Origin: Sphaerolaimus hirsutus | Taxonomy: Eukaryota > Nematoda > Chromadorea > Monhysterida > Sphaerolaimidae | NCBI GenBank assembly: GCA_964036195.1 | Contig: OZ038460.1 | Coordinates: 13,829,504-13,893,503 of the forward strand | DNA length: 64,000 bases | Reading direction: 5' to 3' | In this document: positions 1 to 12,600 of the stretch, piece after piece | Numbering within the stretch: position 1 is the first letter of the stretch | How the letters are laid out: every line of letters begins with the position of its first letter | Translations under genes and position numbers: made by a program | Notes under the pieces: model-generated | Databases searched by the model: none | The model's input: only the letters and a program-made list of their open reading frames with translations | What the model was told of the DNA's origin: nothing

Positions 1-730
1 GTCGACGTCATGCACACGGTGCACACGCTCAGGCGGCAGCGCGTCAGAATGGTTCAGACGCTGGTCAGTTCAAAGCCACCGAGCAATAGATGAAAAGTGA
101 AGCCCCGGCGGCACTAGGCGAAAGGAACCACTTTCAAAAACGGCGCTAGCAGCAAGGCAATCCCACGGGAGCCAGGTGCCAGTCCCGCAAGTTGGCAAGC
201 ACCAGGAAAGCATTTTAGGAGTGAGTAAAGTGTAAAAACAGTAAAATTAGCAGCGAAAAGATAATGAGAAGGAAAGAGTTGTGTATCCAAATCTTATGTT
301 CTTGTATTCAAATCTTATGTTCAATCAACATTTGCAAGATTTGCACACACAATCGACAACTCACTGGTTCCACAACTGGCAAAGCTACAAGTAAAGTTAA
401 GGTCAAAGTCAAAAGTAAAGTGCTTGTCAACATGAGGCACTGGCCCCAGGACACCCAAACTACTCGCAGCGCACTTATCAACACACGCACCCAACGCAGG
501 AGCAATACGCCATGCTGTACAAGTGCGTGGGGCTTCTAATCGAGCAGAGACTGTGCCGCTACCACGCAGGCCACCAGCGCAATGTGCCCAGCATCTGCGT
601 GACGCCTGTTATAGAAGACACGGGCGGAATAGCAGCATCGATAGCGTCGACGAGCGGATATGACAACCCCACGCTGATTGATAGCAGCGGCGCTACTACT
701 GATAGTGATGTGAACGAGATGAATATTTGA
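1..730 (+). CDS. Protein tyrosine phosphatase, last two exons (5' part outside window)
   Basis: Two exons join in phase. Positions 1-63 read VDVMHTVHTLRRQRVRMVQT plus Leu and end at a GTCAGT donor. Positions 500-730 start after the acceptor CCAACGCAG with EQYAMLYKCVGLLIEQR and run to TGA at 728-730. The order VDV...LR.QR..MVQT followed by EQY...Y is the C-terminal helix region of the classical PTP catalytic domain, so this is the end of a receptor-type or cytosolic tyrosine phosphatase that dephosphorylates phosphotyrosine proteins. The catalytic Cys loop lies left of the window. The tail after the domain is about 55 residues, rich in Ser, Thr and Asp, ending in NEMNI. Which PTP subfamily it is cannot be told from this piece. 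The intron 64-499 shows nothing else recognisable. The family call is strong; the orthologue is not resolved. Confidence 0.8.
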
Positions 731-1344
731 GGTGCTTGGTGTTTGATTGGCTCATGTTTGATTTTTTTGAAGGTAAGATTCGCGAATATAAACGTACAAA
801 TAAACGTGTGAAATAAATAAGAAACTGTACAGGCACAAATACGTACACAAATGTATCGAACAAAATTTGACTGAAATTACGTAAGCAGGTGCAAATTCCG
901 CAAGTGGAGAAGCAAAGCGTAATGGAAAGTGAAGCGAAATGGCAAGTAAAAAGTGAAGATGGCAAGAAAAAGTTAAAAGCGTTTTGACTTCGCACTTTGT
1001 ATTTGCTTTTCTTTTAATTTACTATGAATCTTATCTTACTATGAATTTAATTTTCATCTAACTTTTTGATTGCACTTTAACTTCCCACTTATCAATTGAT
1101 ATTTCTTTCAGCTTTTACTTAACATGTGAAAATTCTTTTTTTCTCTCATGTTTCCACCTGCGGAATTGATCCCTGGTTTTACATGAAAAGTATAGTACGC
1201 GCGTCGTTGCTCAAGGAAATACACATCCAAGAACTTTGTTCATCTGCGGAACCTACATAGAATGCGAATATTTGTGATAGATAAAAACTGATGTAGGCAC
1301 GCCAAATGCCAGGTATATGTAAATCTGACAAACAATAAATAGTA
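731..1344. other. Probable PTP 3' UTR and AT-rich intergenic DNA
   Basis: No coding frame with exon-like codon use is visible. The first part directly follows the PTP stop codon and is probably 3' UTR; AATAAA-like signals occur near 800-815. Confidence 0.4.
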
Positions 1345-1778
1345 TACCGTGTATCCTCTAATAAGTCCCCAGGGGGGTTATTTTTTGTCAGAGTTTTTGA
1401 GGGGGGAGTTTTTCAGAGGGTGTGTTTTTTTCCCACAGAAAGCTTGAAATTAATTCATTCTATGAATGAATTCTGTCAACTCGTGAAATCCATGTATTTA
1501 ACAGTTCAACAACAACAGCAAAAAGGTGTGTATACACTGCGTACATGTTATGTATCTGCTTCCGCTGCCATACATAGATATTCTTTTGTATTTTCATCGA
1601 TCGTTTTTGTAAATTTTGTAGCATATTTTTCACCCAGAGGGGGGAGTTATTCGAGGGGGGAGAGTTATTCGAGGCGGGAGAGTTATTCGAGGGGAGTTAG
1701 ATTTTCGTCCGAGCTTGTGAGGGGCGTTATATAAGGGGGGATTTATTCGAGGGGGTCTTATTCCGAGGATATACGGTA
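1345..1778. mobile_element. TA-flanked inverted-repeat element with CCCC / cctcgaat motifs
   Basis: The left end TACCGTGTATCC and right end GGATATACGGTA are inverted copies. Inside, G-runs recur next to ATTCGAGG (1641-1760). The same ends and motif recur at 36843-37978, 47040-47325 and 52240-52500. A TA at both edges fits a Tc1/mariner-type target duplication. No transposase is present, so it is non-autonomous. Confidence 0.5.
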
Positions 1779-2635
1779 CTTCCCCCCACGACACGTCTGG
1801 ACCTTAGGCAGATATCAACGGTATTTTCACCTCATGTTCTCCCAACCCCCCTGCTCCTATCGCAGAAATACCGCAATAATGATCTCCCGACGTGCTTTAC
1901 ACAAAAATCATCAAACTCATCAAGGTGCACAAGAATTAGCACAATATTTTTTGATGACTATGGATTAGTGTAGTAGTGGGACATAACGTTAAGGTCAAAA
2001 TAATACTAACACGAGTGTAAACCCCTATAAAAACAGGTAGTCTTTGGGTGAATGGAAAGAGGGCACTTTTGTCAGTGTTAATGTATTAGTCACGCGACCA
2101 CAACTTTGACAACAAAAAACCCTGAAAAACAAACAACCCATAAAATAATATTCAAATTATACGAAGGTGTCAATGTCATGACAATACCCCGTGACTAGAA
2201 AATAATGATTTGATAAATACAATGCAATTTGTATTAAAAATATAGTGATGAAAGTGACCCATGGAGTTATGTAGAGTAATGGGCATATTCATGTTGGTTT
2301 GATATAAATACAGGACTGGGTGACTAAACAGTGCCACCGTCGATAAGCACCATTCAATATTTTGCAGGGCAAGAGTCGAGGCTGACCTGCAATAATATAA
2401 ACATTACCCACAGACACTCAATTTAGCACACTGTACTGTGTAGTAGTGAAAGAAACACGTATTTTCAATGACCACGTTTAAAAATAAAATAAAACGTTTT
2501 TTATCCCAAGTGACCAGTGCCCAATTTTTCGTACAGCTCAGATTTTTACGTAACACGACAAGTAAAGTTTAAGATGCCACAATGAATTTACCAGAATCTC
2601 AATTTTTTACTTGCTATTTTACATAGGCATTGATT
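1779..2635. other. Intergenic DNA without recognised features
   Basis: AT-rich sequence with no supported exon and no clear repeat boundary. Confidence 0.4.
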
Positions 2636-3082
2636 CAGGGACGTATCCAGGATTTTTGAGCGGGGGGGGCTGCTTGTTTACGGGGGCCGGCGAACGGGGG
2701 GGGCTCAGCCCCCCCCCCCTAAAATTTTTTCCCTATATAAAGGCGGAAAAGCGTTTTGGCGCTAGCGCCATACAAAGGCGCCACGCCATGGCGCTATTGG
2801 CGTTGGCGCCAGCGCCAGGAACCGCTTTATATGTATGGAAATATGCATACATATGCAGCGAAATTCGCAAAAATGTGTTCATTTCCAAGGATTTTGGTTT
2901 ACAGGGACCGATCCACTGAAAATACAGTGCATGGGGACGAAATTGCGCGCTTGCGCGCAAAATTTTTCAGAAACATCGACACAAATATAGGAAAAGTTGC
3001 ATTTTCCGGTACTTTTTAGGTCTCACCCCGGGAAGGGGGGGGGCTGCAGCCCCCCCCGCCCCCCCCCCTGGATACGTCCTTG
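2636..3082. mobile_element. hAT-like non-autonomous element, CAGGGACGTATCCAGG termini
   Basis: Ends are CAGGGACGTATCCAGG and its inverted copy CCTGGATACGTCCTTG. The flanks carry a perfect 8-bp duplication, CATTGATT (2628-2635 and 3083-3090), as expected for hAT insertion. Subterminal G and C homopolymer runs surround an internal block of GGCGCC and GCGCCA repeats (about 2755-2822). No transposase frame is present. Truncated relatives are at 4434, 28121 and 35092. Confidence 0.75.
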
Positions 3083-3210
3083 CATTGATTTAAAAATGTC
3101 ACTCGATAATGGAGTGTAATTCGGCCCAGTTACATAACACAGCTTGGCAAAAAAATGGAAGCCAGAAAAGAAACTAACCCGACAAACAATGACAAATTGC
3201 ATCCGTCCTA

Positions 3211-4967
3211 TCAAGAAAACGTGGGCAAATCGTCGAATCCGTAGCCAGGGCGTCCGTACACGGCGCACATTATGTAAACCACGTGGTAAGCTACAAACGC
3301 AGAAAAGCGAAATTAGGCCAACATAATCGTGAGGAAAATTACATCAAAAATAAAATATACAATGAAAACGCTCGAACTCACCTCCGGGCACAAAACAGAG
3401 CAAGCCAACTGACAGGAAGACCCATCCAGAGAAGCCGCTGCTGACCGTTGCCAACACAACCACGCCGAATATTACGAGCCCTACAATTGCGCGCTTGAAT
3501 GCCAAGACACCGAAATACAATAGGGTTCAAACGGAATCCCGATCCCGAATTCCGGAAAATTTCGAGATTTGGAAGTTCCGATTCTGAAATCTAAAGAAAG
3601 AATCTCTATCCCAATCCCGGTCCCGAAAATATTCAAATCCCGATCGCGTGACCCCAATCCCGATCCCTAAATATTAATGGAAATGATAAAAAGTTACAAA
3701 AATGACTTTTTCACTGAGAAATGTGAACGGAGACTTCAAGTGTCCAATTTATGCCATTTTTATAGCATCCAGCACTACTTTTAGACGATTTTTGTGACAA
3801 TTCAGAAAAAAACCTTTAATATGATAACAACGTACAAAATCCAGATCCCGAAATCTCAAAAAACGAATCCCACCAATCCCGACCCCGAAAACTAAAAAAC
3901 AATCCCGATCCCGAAAAGTCAATCCCGTTTGAACCCTGAGATACAACACACAACGTCAACTGAACCGTCAACTGACCCAAGCCGACTAGCGTGAGCAGCA
4001 TGGAGCCCACTATCAATCTGTAGTTACCCTTGAGGCGGTGCACGCGCCACCACGACCGCTCCATCACGTCGTCCGCCGTCGCCATGTTCGCCTCGCTGTC
4101 CGACTGCGAGCGCCGCCGAGGGGGCTGCATAGAGAGCGATAGTTATGGGTCTGCGCAGAGAGCGATAGTTATGAAGCACGGCACACGGGCGCCACCAGAT
4201 ATAAAAAAAACATTTTTAAACGAACGCTGTTTTTCAAAAAAGCAACATAAAATAAAACCGTTTTTAAAAGCTCCCAAATATTGTTATGGGTCAGCGTATA
4301 CAGGTATAACAGACATGCCACCAGACATACACCAGTGGCATGGGATTTTTTTTCCAAAATATCCACTTTATGTTGATTCGTTAAAAATATCGTTTTTTGT
4401 AGAATGTTCGTGAAATTAAATAAAGTTAAACATGCAAGGACGTATCCAGGGGAGAGCGGGGGGCTGCAAACCCCCATTCCCAGGGTGAAAAAAGAAAAAT
4501 TAACAAAAATGCACTTTCAAATGAAAATGCAAAAATTGTACATTTCTCTCACATGCATCAATATGTTTTCGATATATCAATGGGCCAAAACATTTATCAA
4601 AAAGATCCAACAGTTACTCAAGCAAGAATGCACTAGCATTAGGGCCACCACACCAAACATAATCCATTGGCATCACGCCAATCAAACCCACAACATGATT
4701 CGACAAGCTCAAGCCCACTTCATCGAGACTCTGGTCATCAATGGGATGCGAGGGGCTGGCCATGCCGGGCGCGCTGTAGCTGGGCTCCACGTGCGGCAGG
4801 GCCGCGTCCGCCAACGGACCGGAGGGCCCGCGTACCCGCCCATCTCCCATCGGGTCAAACTCATAGGCCAGGTCCAAATCGTCCACTATGAGCGCCTCCT
4901 GCTGCGACCGCTGGCGCGAATGGCCGCGCCGCGCGTCCCGCGTATAGAACGTTGATAACGATGTCAT
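3211..4967 (-). CDS. TMEM134: TMEM134-like small membrane protein, four exons
   Basis: Exons on the minus strand are 4967 to about 4719 (or 4692, two in-phase donors), 4124-3977, 3480-3382 and 3290-3211, stopping at TGA. The three downstream junctions are phase-consistent, and the total of about 191-200 residues is close to the usual size of TMEM134. The order is a polar N-terminal half with DDLDLAYEF, a basic stretch ending VHRLKGNYRL, a first hydrophobic segment across the exon 2/3 junction (IVGSMLLTLVG then LVIFGVVVLAT), a second segment ending LLCFVPG, then AYHVVYIMCAVYG and a short tail GYGFDDLPTFS. Two membrane spans followed by VPG.YHV.FIYCAV is the signature of the TMEM230/TMEM134 family, whose roles are in membrane trafficking and are poorly defined. 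Exon 2 is preceded by two tandem copies of its acceptor region (4125-4170). The first exon and start codon are less certain. Confidence 0.8.
3521..3938. mobile_element. hAT-like element, TAGGGTTCAAACG termini, ATCCCG array core
   Basis: It lies in the last-but-one intron of the TMEM134-like gene. The left end is TAGGGTTCAAACGG and the right end CCCGTTTGAACCCTG. The 8-bp target duplication is AAATACAA/AGATACAA with one mismatch. The interior holds ATCCCGATCCCGA repeats on both sides of a unique middle of about 170 bp, in one orientation throughout. Confidence 0.8.
4191..4480. mobile_element. Remnants of two hAT-like families
   Basis: Positions about 4198-4320 resemble the AAACCGTTTTT-rich interior of the element at 45368-46205, including the phrase AAAAGCTCCCA. 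Positions 4434-4480 repeat the CAAGGACGTATCCAGG end seen at 2636. Both are truncated and lie in the first intron of the TMEM134-like gene. Confidence 0.5.
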
Positions 4968-6652
4968 GCCTGGGTGAGTTTAGGTTGAGAAATGTTTATG
5001 CAGTCGGACATGAGCGTCGCATGGACGACGCATGATCGCGGATTTGAGCCGAGAGACACTCGTACCAGGTTGCAAGTATTTGGATTAATTTAAAGATAAA
5101 ATGGTTTGACCCAGACATTTTCCTTAGTAATGTCACGTGCAGAACCATAGATGTGCTGTCAGAAAAACAACATAAGTTTGCTAATGTCGACAGCTTGTCA
5201 CTTTAGGTCTGTGGCTCAATGAATTACAATACTAGCTATCCATTATAACCAAATAAGTCCACTCAGCTTCTGCGAGAGTACAAAAGAGTACAGTACCGGC
5301 GGAAATTTCATTTTTGAAAATATACACACTCGTACCATTTTGACCCACTAACGTCTGAATTCGTCAAATTCTGAGTTCATAATATTTATGCCGATGCCTA
5401 TACACAAAAATTTGAGTTCCGTTCCTTTGCTTAACTGACAAACGCAGATCAAACGTTTGTAGTTACGCCGAAATAAAGATGCATTGTGCTTTTTCGAAAC
5501 GTTCGAACTATCCCGTTCCGACTGCGTAAAAAAATCGTGCGGACACACAACTAAAATTTCCAGTCCGTGGTGTTCCGTAAGGCGGGCGTCTTGAGGGACA
5601 CGTGGTTTCGCGTGCATCTGCAGTGCTCAAAACGTGTGCAGGCGACAGATTCAATTAAAGTGTAAGGCGCACGTAAGGCGGCCGACATCCCAGTATGCGC
5701 ATTAAATCGTGCGTGTAATTCTCCTTTTTTCAGCGTGGCCAGCGCCTTACGTTCGATTGTGATTGGATTAAGGACCAGGGGGCGAGATAGTCAACTTGCG
5801 GGCATCATAGGAGCCATAAATCACCGCTTCCCAACTTGTTGATTGCATGCTTTATCTCGCAGCTGGTTTATGTGTGTGCCAGCGCGCTTCAATTTCTCAC
5901 CTCCGTTATGAAATGAACTTGTTGTTTGTTGGATGAGTGGAATATAAATTTATTTGAGATCGTGGCACTGCCTTTTGCCGCTCGTTTGCCACCGATTGCG
6001 AGGATGATTTACGATGTTTTACAATATGCGATATTTTACTTTTGTTTTTACTGTAGGTATTTAGAAATATTGGCTCCGCCTTTCTGACACTGAAAATAGA
6101 AATAAACATGAAATTTCAGATATTTCTGTCGAAAACGGGCTTCTATCGCAATTTCCATCTGTTTCGGCGCATTTTGCAGATTCATCTGGCGTCGATTCAT
6201 CGCAGTCGATGGCATCTTGCCAGCAGCAACAGCCGTGCGCATCGATACTCCGCAAACCGCAAGCGAACAGCGGCAGCGTATCGCAGGAAAACACCGAACA
6301 GAATTTGCACAGGTCATTTTCCCTCGTCTATGGCCGACATTTGTTTTGCGCGGCGGCGCTTTTTGCCATTTCTGAGAGGGAATGCTAATGAGTATTGGTA
6401 TGGGAAAATGCGCCGTGAAGTTTGTCCGGCACCGGCACCGATTTATTTTACAGCGAGCCGTTGCTATTTTCAAGCCAAAAGCAGCGTGTTCACGCGTAAA
6501 ATCGGCAACTGTTGTTTTCGCCATAACCAAATTACGCGCTGCTTGAACGATTTGTTTGTTTTCCCTCCGCGTTCACTCATAGGTAAATAAGCAGTCCAGT
6601 GTGCTTAGCTGCCAGTTTGGGCAAGTTTAGAAATACATAAAAGTGATTTTTC
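4968..6652. other. Intergenic region between divergently transcribed genes
   Basis: It separates the minus-strand TMEM134-like gene from the plus-strand membrane gene starting at 6653, so promoters of both may lie here. Positions 6180-6420 are GC-richer with open frames on both strands, but no splice-supported exon was found. Confidence 0.35.
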
Positions 6653-9600
6653 ATGGCACGCAGTAACGGCGCGCTGGCTTCCGCAGTGTCACAAAGCGCT
6701 TCTTTTTGCGGCGACAGCCAAAGTTACAATGAGCAACATCAACCGCAGTTGCAGCGGCACGTGAATCGCGGTACGTGACAGTTTTGTTGAGATATCAATT
6801 AAATCAGTTGGTTGTTGAATTACTGTTGTGGTGTGCAGAAATATCATATTTTATTTTTGAGTTAAATTACTTTAATAACTCGCTGGTGTGAACGACATCG
6901 GGAAATCATCGTTCGAAAAAGTGTTTCCATTTTGCACCGTGACTATATTTCGTGTGTAATGCCGTTGTAGAAGAAAACAGCACCACGTGGTGGTGAAAAA
7001 TTACAAAGTTTTGACGCTGAGATTGGTTTATTGGGCTCATATTGCAAATTCGTGTCAACTCAATGTCAACTAAATAAAACTCAAATATTTTGTTAAGCAT
7101 CGCACTTAACAGAAACAAAGAAAGTTAAGTGTCAAGATGTAAGATTTACAATGCTGTATCAGATAGGAAAGTTAAAATCTAGTTGACACTAATTCAGTTG
7201 ACATCCAGCGTGTGTGGCGCCAATAAATATTCAAGTGAAGTGCACAGTGTACCCACTACTCCTAAATAACTCCCCCGTCAACTTGACAGATAAAAACACC
7301 CCGCATGTAGAACACACCCCGTCTACTCCCACAGAGCATAACATGCCCCAAATCCCTCAGACCTAGTCTCGCCCAGCGTGCGCGCGTTGTCGGCGGGCAC
7401 GAGCACCCCCCTGGAAACGAGCGCCTCGCCCGGCACCAAGCCGCCCGCCGCCAACCCGTCCATGGGCCAGCACGAAAACAACAGCGGGCATTATGATCGA
7501 CCGCAGAGTGTGAGAAATAGACTGAATGCTAATAATAGTCGAGTGAGTTTTGAGAGGTGGTTTGTTATGGTTGAGTGCGTTGTAAATAGAAATCTAATTG
7601 GAATTGTGGATGCAACTCAATGGGGATTTCTAAGGCCAATTAGAGGTGGCAAGCGATATTCTAAGCGATTTTTATAAACCCGGTTTTTTTATTAAAATTT
7701 TTTACTTAAAAAATCGCTGTCTAATATTTTTGGTAGTCATGCACTATTTAACTGCCAAAAATTTAGCGCGCAGTTTCATGCATGCAATACACTAGTTGCT
7801 TTTTTCATGGGTTTTATAGCAAATTTGGTGGTGTAGCATCCCTTTTTCATGTGTGCTTCTGCTTTGACTTCCGCGATTTTTATTTAAAATTAGATTTTTT
7901 AAATCAGGCAGCTTCAAAAAATGATTTTTTTCCAACCCCAAGCCCAATAGTAGCCTCCGGTAGCTTTGTCGTCATGATTCCGCCCTCAATTGCGAGTGAA
8001 TTTCTTTTATCTCATGGCTGCGGCAATTTTATTAGCGTCGGCACGAGGCCGGCTACTTTGGGTGAGTGGCTTGGCATCGTTATCTGAATACTATGCGTCC
8101 CAGATGTGGCTATTGGGTGTAGGAAACTTGTCGCAAAAAGTTGTGCTTGTGTAGTGAAGGTGAAAGTTGAGAGGATGGCCATATGAATAGTTAGGTTGTT
8201 GTGTATTTGTGTTGACTAGAGTGGAAGACTTTTTTACAGCACGGTACCTGTAATAAAGGATAAATTGATCTGTTTACCGCCGTTTTCATTACTAGGAGTA
8301 AATTACCGATAATAACCGTATCGCTTTGTTCTTTTAACTAAAACTGTATGTTACATATTTATTGTTTTCCCGCGCCAGCTCAAATAACCAAGACCTGCCA
8401 AGAACCAATGGGTATTGTATGGGTGACATGAAAAACTCTAGTCTGGTCCGTTGAACACCGACCGCATACAACCATCTGCAGTTTTTGCTGCCTTTGTGGT
8501 CGTGGGTGCACAAATATCCATGTGTGTCCATACATTTATATACAGGAGACTGTATATAAATTATGTAATGTATGTGCAACTTTTGCATTAGTTACAACTG
8601 TATTTAACTTTGTTTCATGGCCGCACAAGAACCTAATCAAGGAAGAAACTGACCGAGGTCATTTATATAGCTAATCAGTACGATGGTCATGTTAGGACTT
8701 TTTGCTGGGGAATAAATTGCCTGCTATTCATGGATTGCTATTTAAGTATTAGGTTGTAAACTAAATAACCTTAATTTTTTTGCGATTTCACATTCATGCA
8801 TCCCATTCTGTTGTACATTGGCGGATATAAATGCCGTTCGAGTATGTTGGGGTTTGGGGTTGGGGCTATGACGAAATCTTTTTGTTTCCTTGAATAATCC
8901 CCCAGTCCCGAGATAAGGGGGGTCTATAAAAACATGGTCATTTTGCATTGCCAACCTTGCTGATTGAGTTAGAAGCTTAATAACTCATTCATTTCTAGGC
9001 CAATTTGGACTGTTCAACACTTAAAATGATCGGGACAACCATCAGATTCTATTTTTGAGGTCGTATTGGTGATGCCAGAATTCCTTGTGCCGATTTGACT
9101 CAGTTTTTAGACTAGTAAAATAAAGTTAACTGAACATGCTATCGTTTACTTTACACCACAAGAAGTCGTATACCAAAAGAATGAGTTCAATATCTCTTTC
9201 CAATAAAAAGTTATAGCACTTCAAACTTTCGCCTCCCACCTAGGGTTCAAACGGGATTGACTTTTCGGGATCGGGATCGGGATCGGGATTCACTTTTTGA
9301 GATTTCGGGATCGGGATCGGGATTGGGGTTTCGGGATCGGGATCGGGATTGGTTTTTTGAGATTTCGGGATCGGGATCGGGATTGGCCGGGATTGGGGTC
9401 ACGGGATCGGGATCGGGATTGGGTTCTAGGGATAGATATTTTGGCCATTTTTCTGGCATTCACAGTTGATCATAAAGGTCTCAAAACACTGTTGGATGCC
9501 AGAAAAGTGGCATAAAATTGACGCTGGGGGTTTGCATCCACTTTTTTGCATGCAAAAGCGTCATTATTTCACTTTTTATAATTTCCACTAATTTTTCCGG

Positions 9601-12600
9601 GACTTGGGAGTTTCTCGGGATCGGGATCGGGATTTGAAAACTTTCGGGATCGGGATCGGGATTGGTATTTTTGAGATTTCGGGATCGGGATCGGGATTGG
9701 GGTTTCGGGATCGGGATCGGGACTGGTAAATCCCGGAATTTCACGGAATCCGGGATCGGGATCGGGATCCCGTTTGAACCCTACTCCCACCCACATAAAT
9801 AACCGCATGAAGAATGATGTGTGCAATGTCAAAACTCCAAATCCGTTTCTCAGCCGATTTTCACCGATGAACACTTAAAATGATCTCAATAACCTGGAGA
9901 TCCCATTGTGATGCTCAGGTTATCGCTATGCATTTTCAAAATGATAATTTCATACAAGAGTTCGCAATATTTTCTTGTATGGGAAATCTAATTAAATGTA
10001 CAGATGATCTGAAGGTTAGGCCGGAATTAGAGCTCAGCGTCGATTCGACGTGAAATGATGACGTGAAATGTTTTCGTGAAATTAATTACACGAGTGTGGA
10101 TCATGCTACGGGTCTACAATTTTCTAAGGATAATATATGAATCAATACCTTAATCGTGTCCAATACTGAGTGTTATCAGCCACAACTAGAGCGAATTGAA
10201 AAATTCAATTTTTATCATTTCACGTCATCATCATTTCACGTCACAGTGTCAGGGAACAACTTGACATTTCACGTCAGACTATTGCAAGCAAAAGTCTGAC
10301 GTGAAATGTCAAGTTGTTCCCTGACACTGTGACGTGAAATGATGATGACGTGAAATGATAAAAATTGAATTTTTCAATTCGCTCTAGTTGTGGCTGCTAA
10401 CACTCAGTATTGGACACGATTAAGGTATTGATTCATATATTATCCTTAGAAAATTGTAGACCCGTAGCATGATCCACACTCGTGTAATTAATTTCACGAA
10501 AACATTTCACGTCATCATTTCACGTCGAATCGACGCTGAGCTCTAATTCCCGCTTAACAATGGAATCTCCAGGTTATTGTGATCATTTTAAGCGTTGATC
10601 GACCCAGATCGGTCCAGAAATGGATGATGTACGGAGCTTCAAAAGATCCGCCCAACGTCCAGATCATCCGTTCAAAATGACAACTTTTTATAGACCCCCC
10701 TTATCTCGGGACTGGGGGATTATTCGAGGAAACAAAACAATTTCGTCATAGCCCCAACCCCAAACCCCAACATACTCGAACAGCATTTATATCCGCCAAT
10801 GTACAACAGAATGGGATGCATGAATGTGAAATCGCAAAAAAATTAAGGTTATTTAGTTTACAACCTAATATTACACGCCCAAATTATTCATCAACTATAA
10901 CGAATACACCGTTCTATCTAATATAAGAAAAACTTGCACTGACCAAAAAAATCAGCAACTTCAAATCTGCGACAAACATGATTTCTTATGCAAAACGCTG
11001 TGATTACTCTAGGGCACTTCCGCACAATGATGCGAAAATGAGCCGGTGAAAATCACTTTGGCGGGGCTGCACTCATGTCGCAGCTCATTAGACTGCTTCT
11101 CCGTTGACGTTAGGGTGGCAAACGGTACGGAGTTTCGGTAAGCGACACGGTACGGTAGATAATTTTTCGGTAAATAGTGCGGTATGGTAAACATTAATTT
11201 TTGCGGTAGAAAGTAGGTTAAATATGAAAAGTTTGGTAAATGGCACAGTTTAAAAGCGTTTAAAAGATGTTTTATTTTGTAAATCAATTTTTTCAAAGAT
11301 GGGTCATTGAAAAGTTCGTTCATTTCTAGTTCCCAGAAAAATTAGTGGCTTTGACATGCCAAAAAACACTGAAAACGATTCCGTTGGTCATGTTGTAAGT
11401 GAAATTGCTCATTTGCACAGCAGAAAATTTTAAATTAAGCATAGTAAATCGTTATTAAAGTGTTAACATTAAGCTAAATTTTCACTGTGATTATCGTAAT
11501 GTTTTGGTAAATGACTGCGGTAAACGTACAGTATATTAAATATCAGAAACTCATGTAAACGGTACAGTAAAACTCGTAAATCCGGTACGGTAAATTTTTA
11601 AAGTGTTCGGTTTCGGTACGGTAAGTTACGGTAAATTCTGCCACCGTTGTTGACGCGTCTTCGATGTAGCTGCGTTGCTCTCTCCGCTTTTTCTGCACCC
11701 AACCAACTTCCGCTCTTCAGGAAATTGTGGGTTTTCAATGTGCCGTTGCGCAACTCGGAATGCGTGTGTCTGTTTTGCATGTGACCTGTGATTAGCCTAT
11801 TGCTATTATATTGTCATGCATAAATACAATACCGGGAATTTTTCATGGTGTAGATTTGTGTGGAGTGTCTTGAGTGACTGGCTTGTAGGGTTCCTGGTTG
11901 CTTTTGGTTTGTCATTCCAAAAGAGTATATGTGCATCATTTTTACGATATTTATAGTGAATCCGGTGATGATGCTTGCGCAATATTCGCCATCCGGTAAA
12001 ATGTTTTTACAACCGGTGCATTTTAATGTGCTCAAGCCGCCAATTTGGCGCATTTGAACTGGCTTATGAACAGGGTTGGCAAAATCTCAGAAAAAAAATA
12101 AAAATAAAATAAAAATAAAATGGAATATTCAAGAATAAAATAAAATAAAATAAAATGGAAAATTTTATAATAAAAATAAAAATTGTATAAAAATTCGAAT
12201 TTTTGTAAAATTGTATAAAAATTCATATTTTTGTAAAATTGTATAAAAATTCATATTTTTTGTAAAATTTTGTCTCATTGCTTGAGTCTCTACCTGTTTA
12301 TTCATGGATCTGGGGGCAGTCCCAAGCATTGTAAAGTGTCAAATGTCATGTAAAATGTCATGCAAAGTGTCAATGTCATGACAAATGTAAAGTAAAGTGT
12401 AAATTGTCATGTCATGTAAAAATTAAAGTATCAATTGTCAAGCAAATTCTGTTCAAATCTCATGAATGCTACCCATTCTTATCAATAATTGTAACTTTAC
12501 ACTTGCAGCTAGCTAACAATACATACTGCATGCAACTTTTGAAAAGTAAGGGGAAAATTTGTTACAGGTTTTTCATGTATAGGTCTAATTATAACATTTT

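Larger units (their letters stand above)
8747..10870. mobile_element. Composite 2.1-kb element with terminal inverted repeats of about 200 bp
   Basis: The left arm (8747 to about 8935) and right arm (about 10690-10870) are near-identical inverted copies from TATTAGGTTGTAAAC inward, through GTTGGGGTTTGGGGTTGGGG to CAGTCCCGAGATAAGGGG. A second inverted pair around ACACTTAAAATGATC (9020, 9870, 10585) lies inside. The element contains a hAT-like insertion at 9241-9782 and the long palindrome at 10023-10550. No transposase is visible. TA at both edges suggests a TA target duplication. Confidence 0.65.

Noticed and set aside
9247-9515. Open frames with RDRDRD, GSGSGL and PDPDP repeats on both strands
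   Set aside because: They are translations of the TCGGGATCGGGA array inside a transposon, open in several frames at once; not genes.
9241-9782. CRISPR-like look of regularly repeated units
   Set aside because: No fixed-length spacers, units are six bases, the element has transposon ends and target duplications, and the DNA is eukaryotic.
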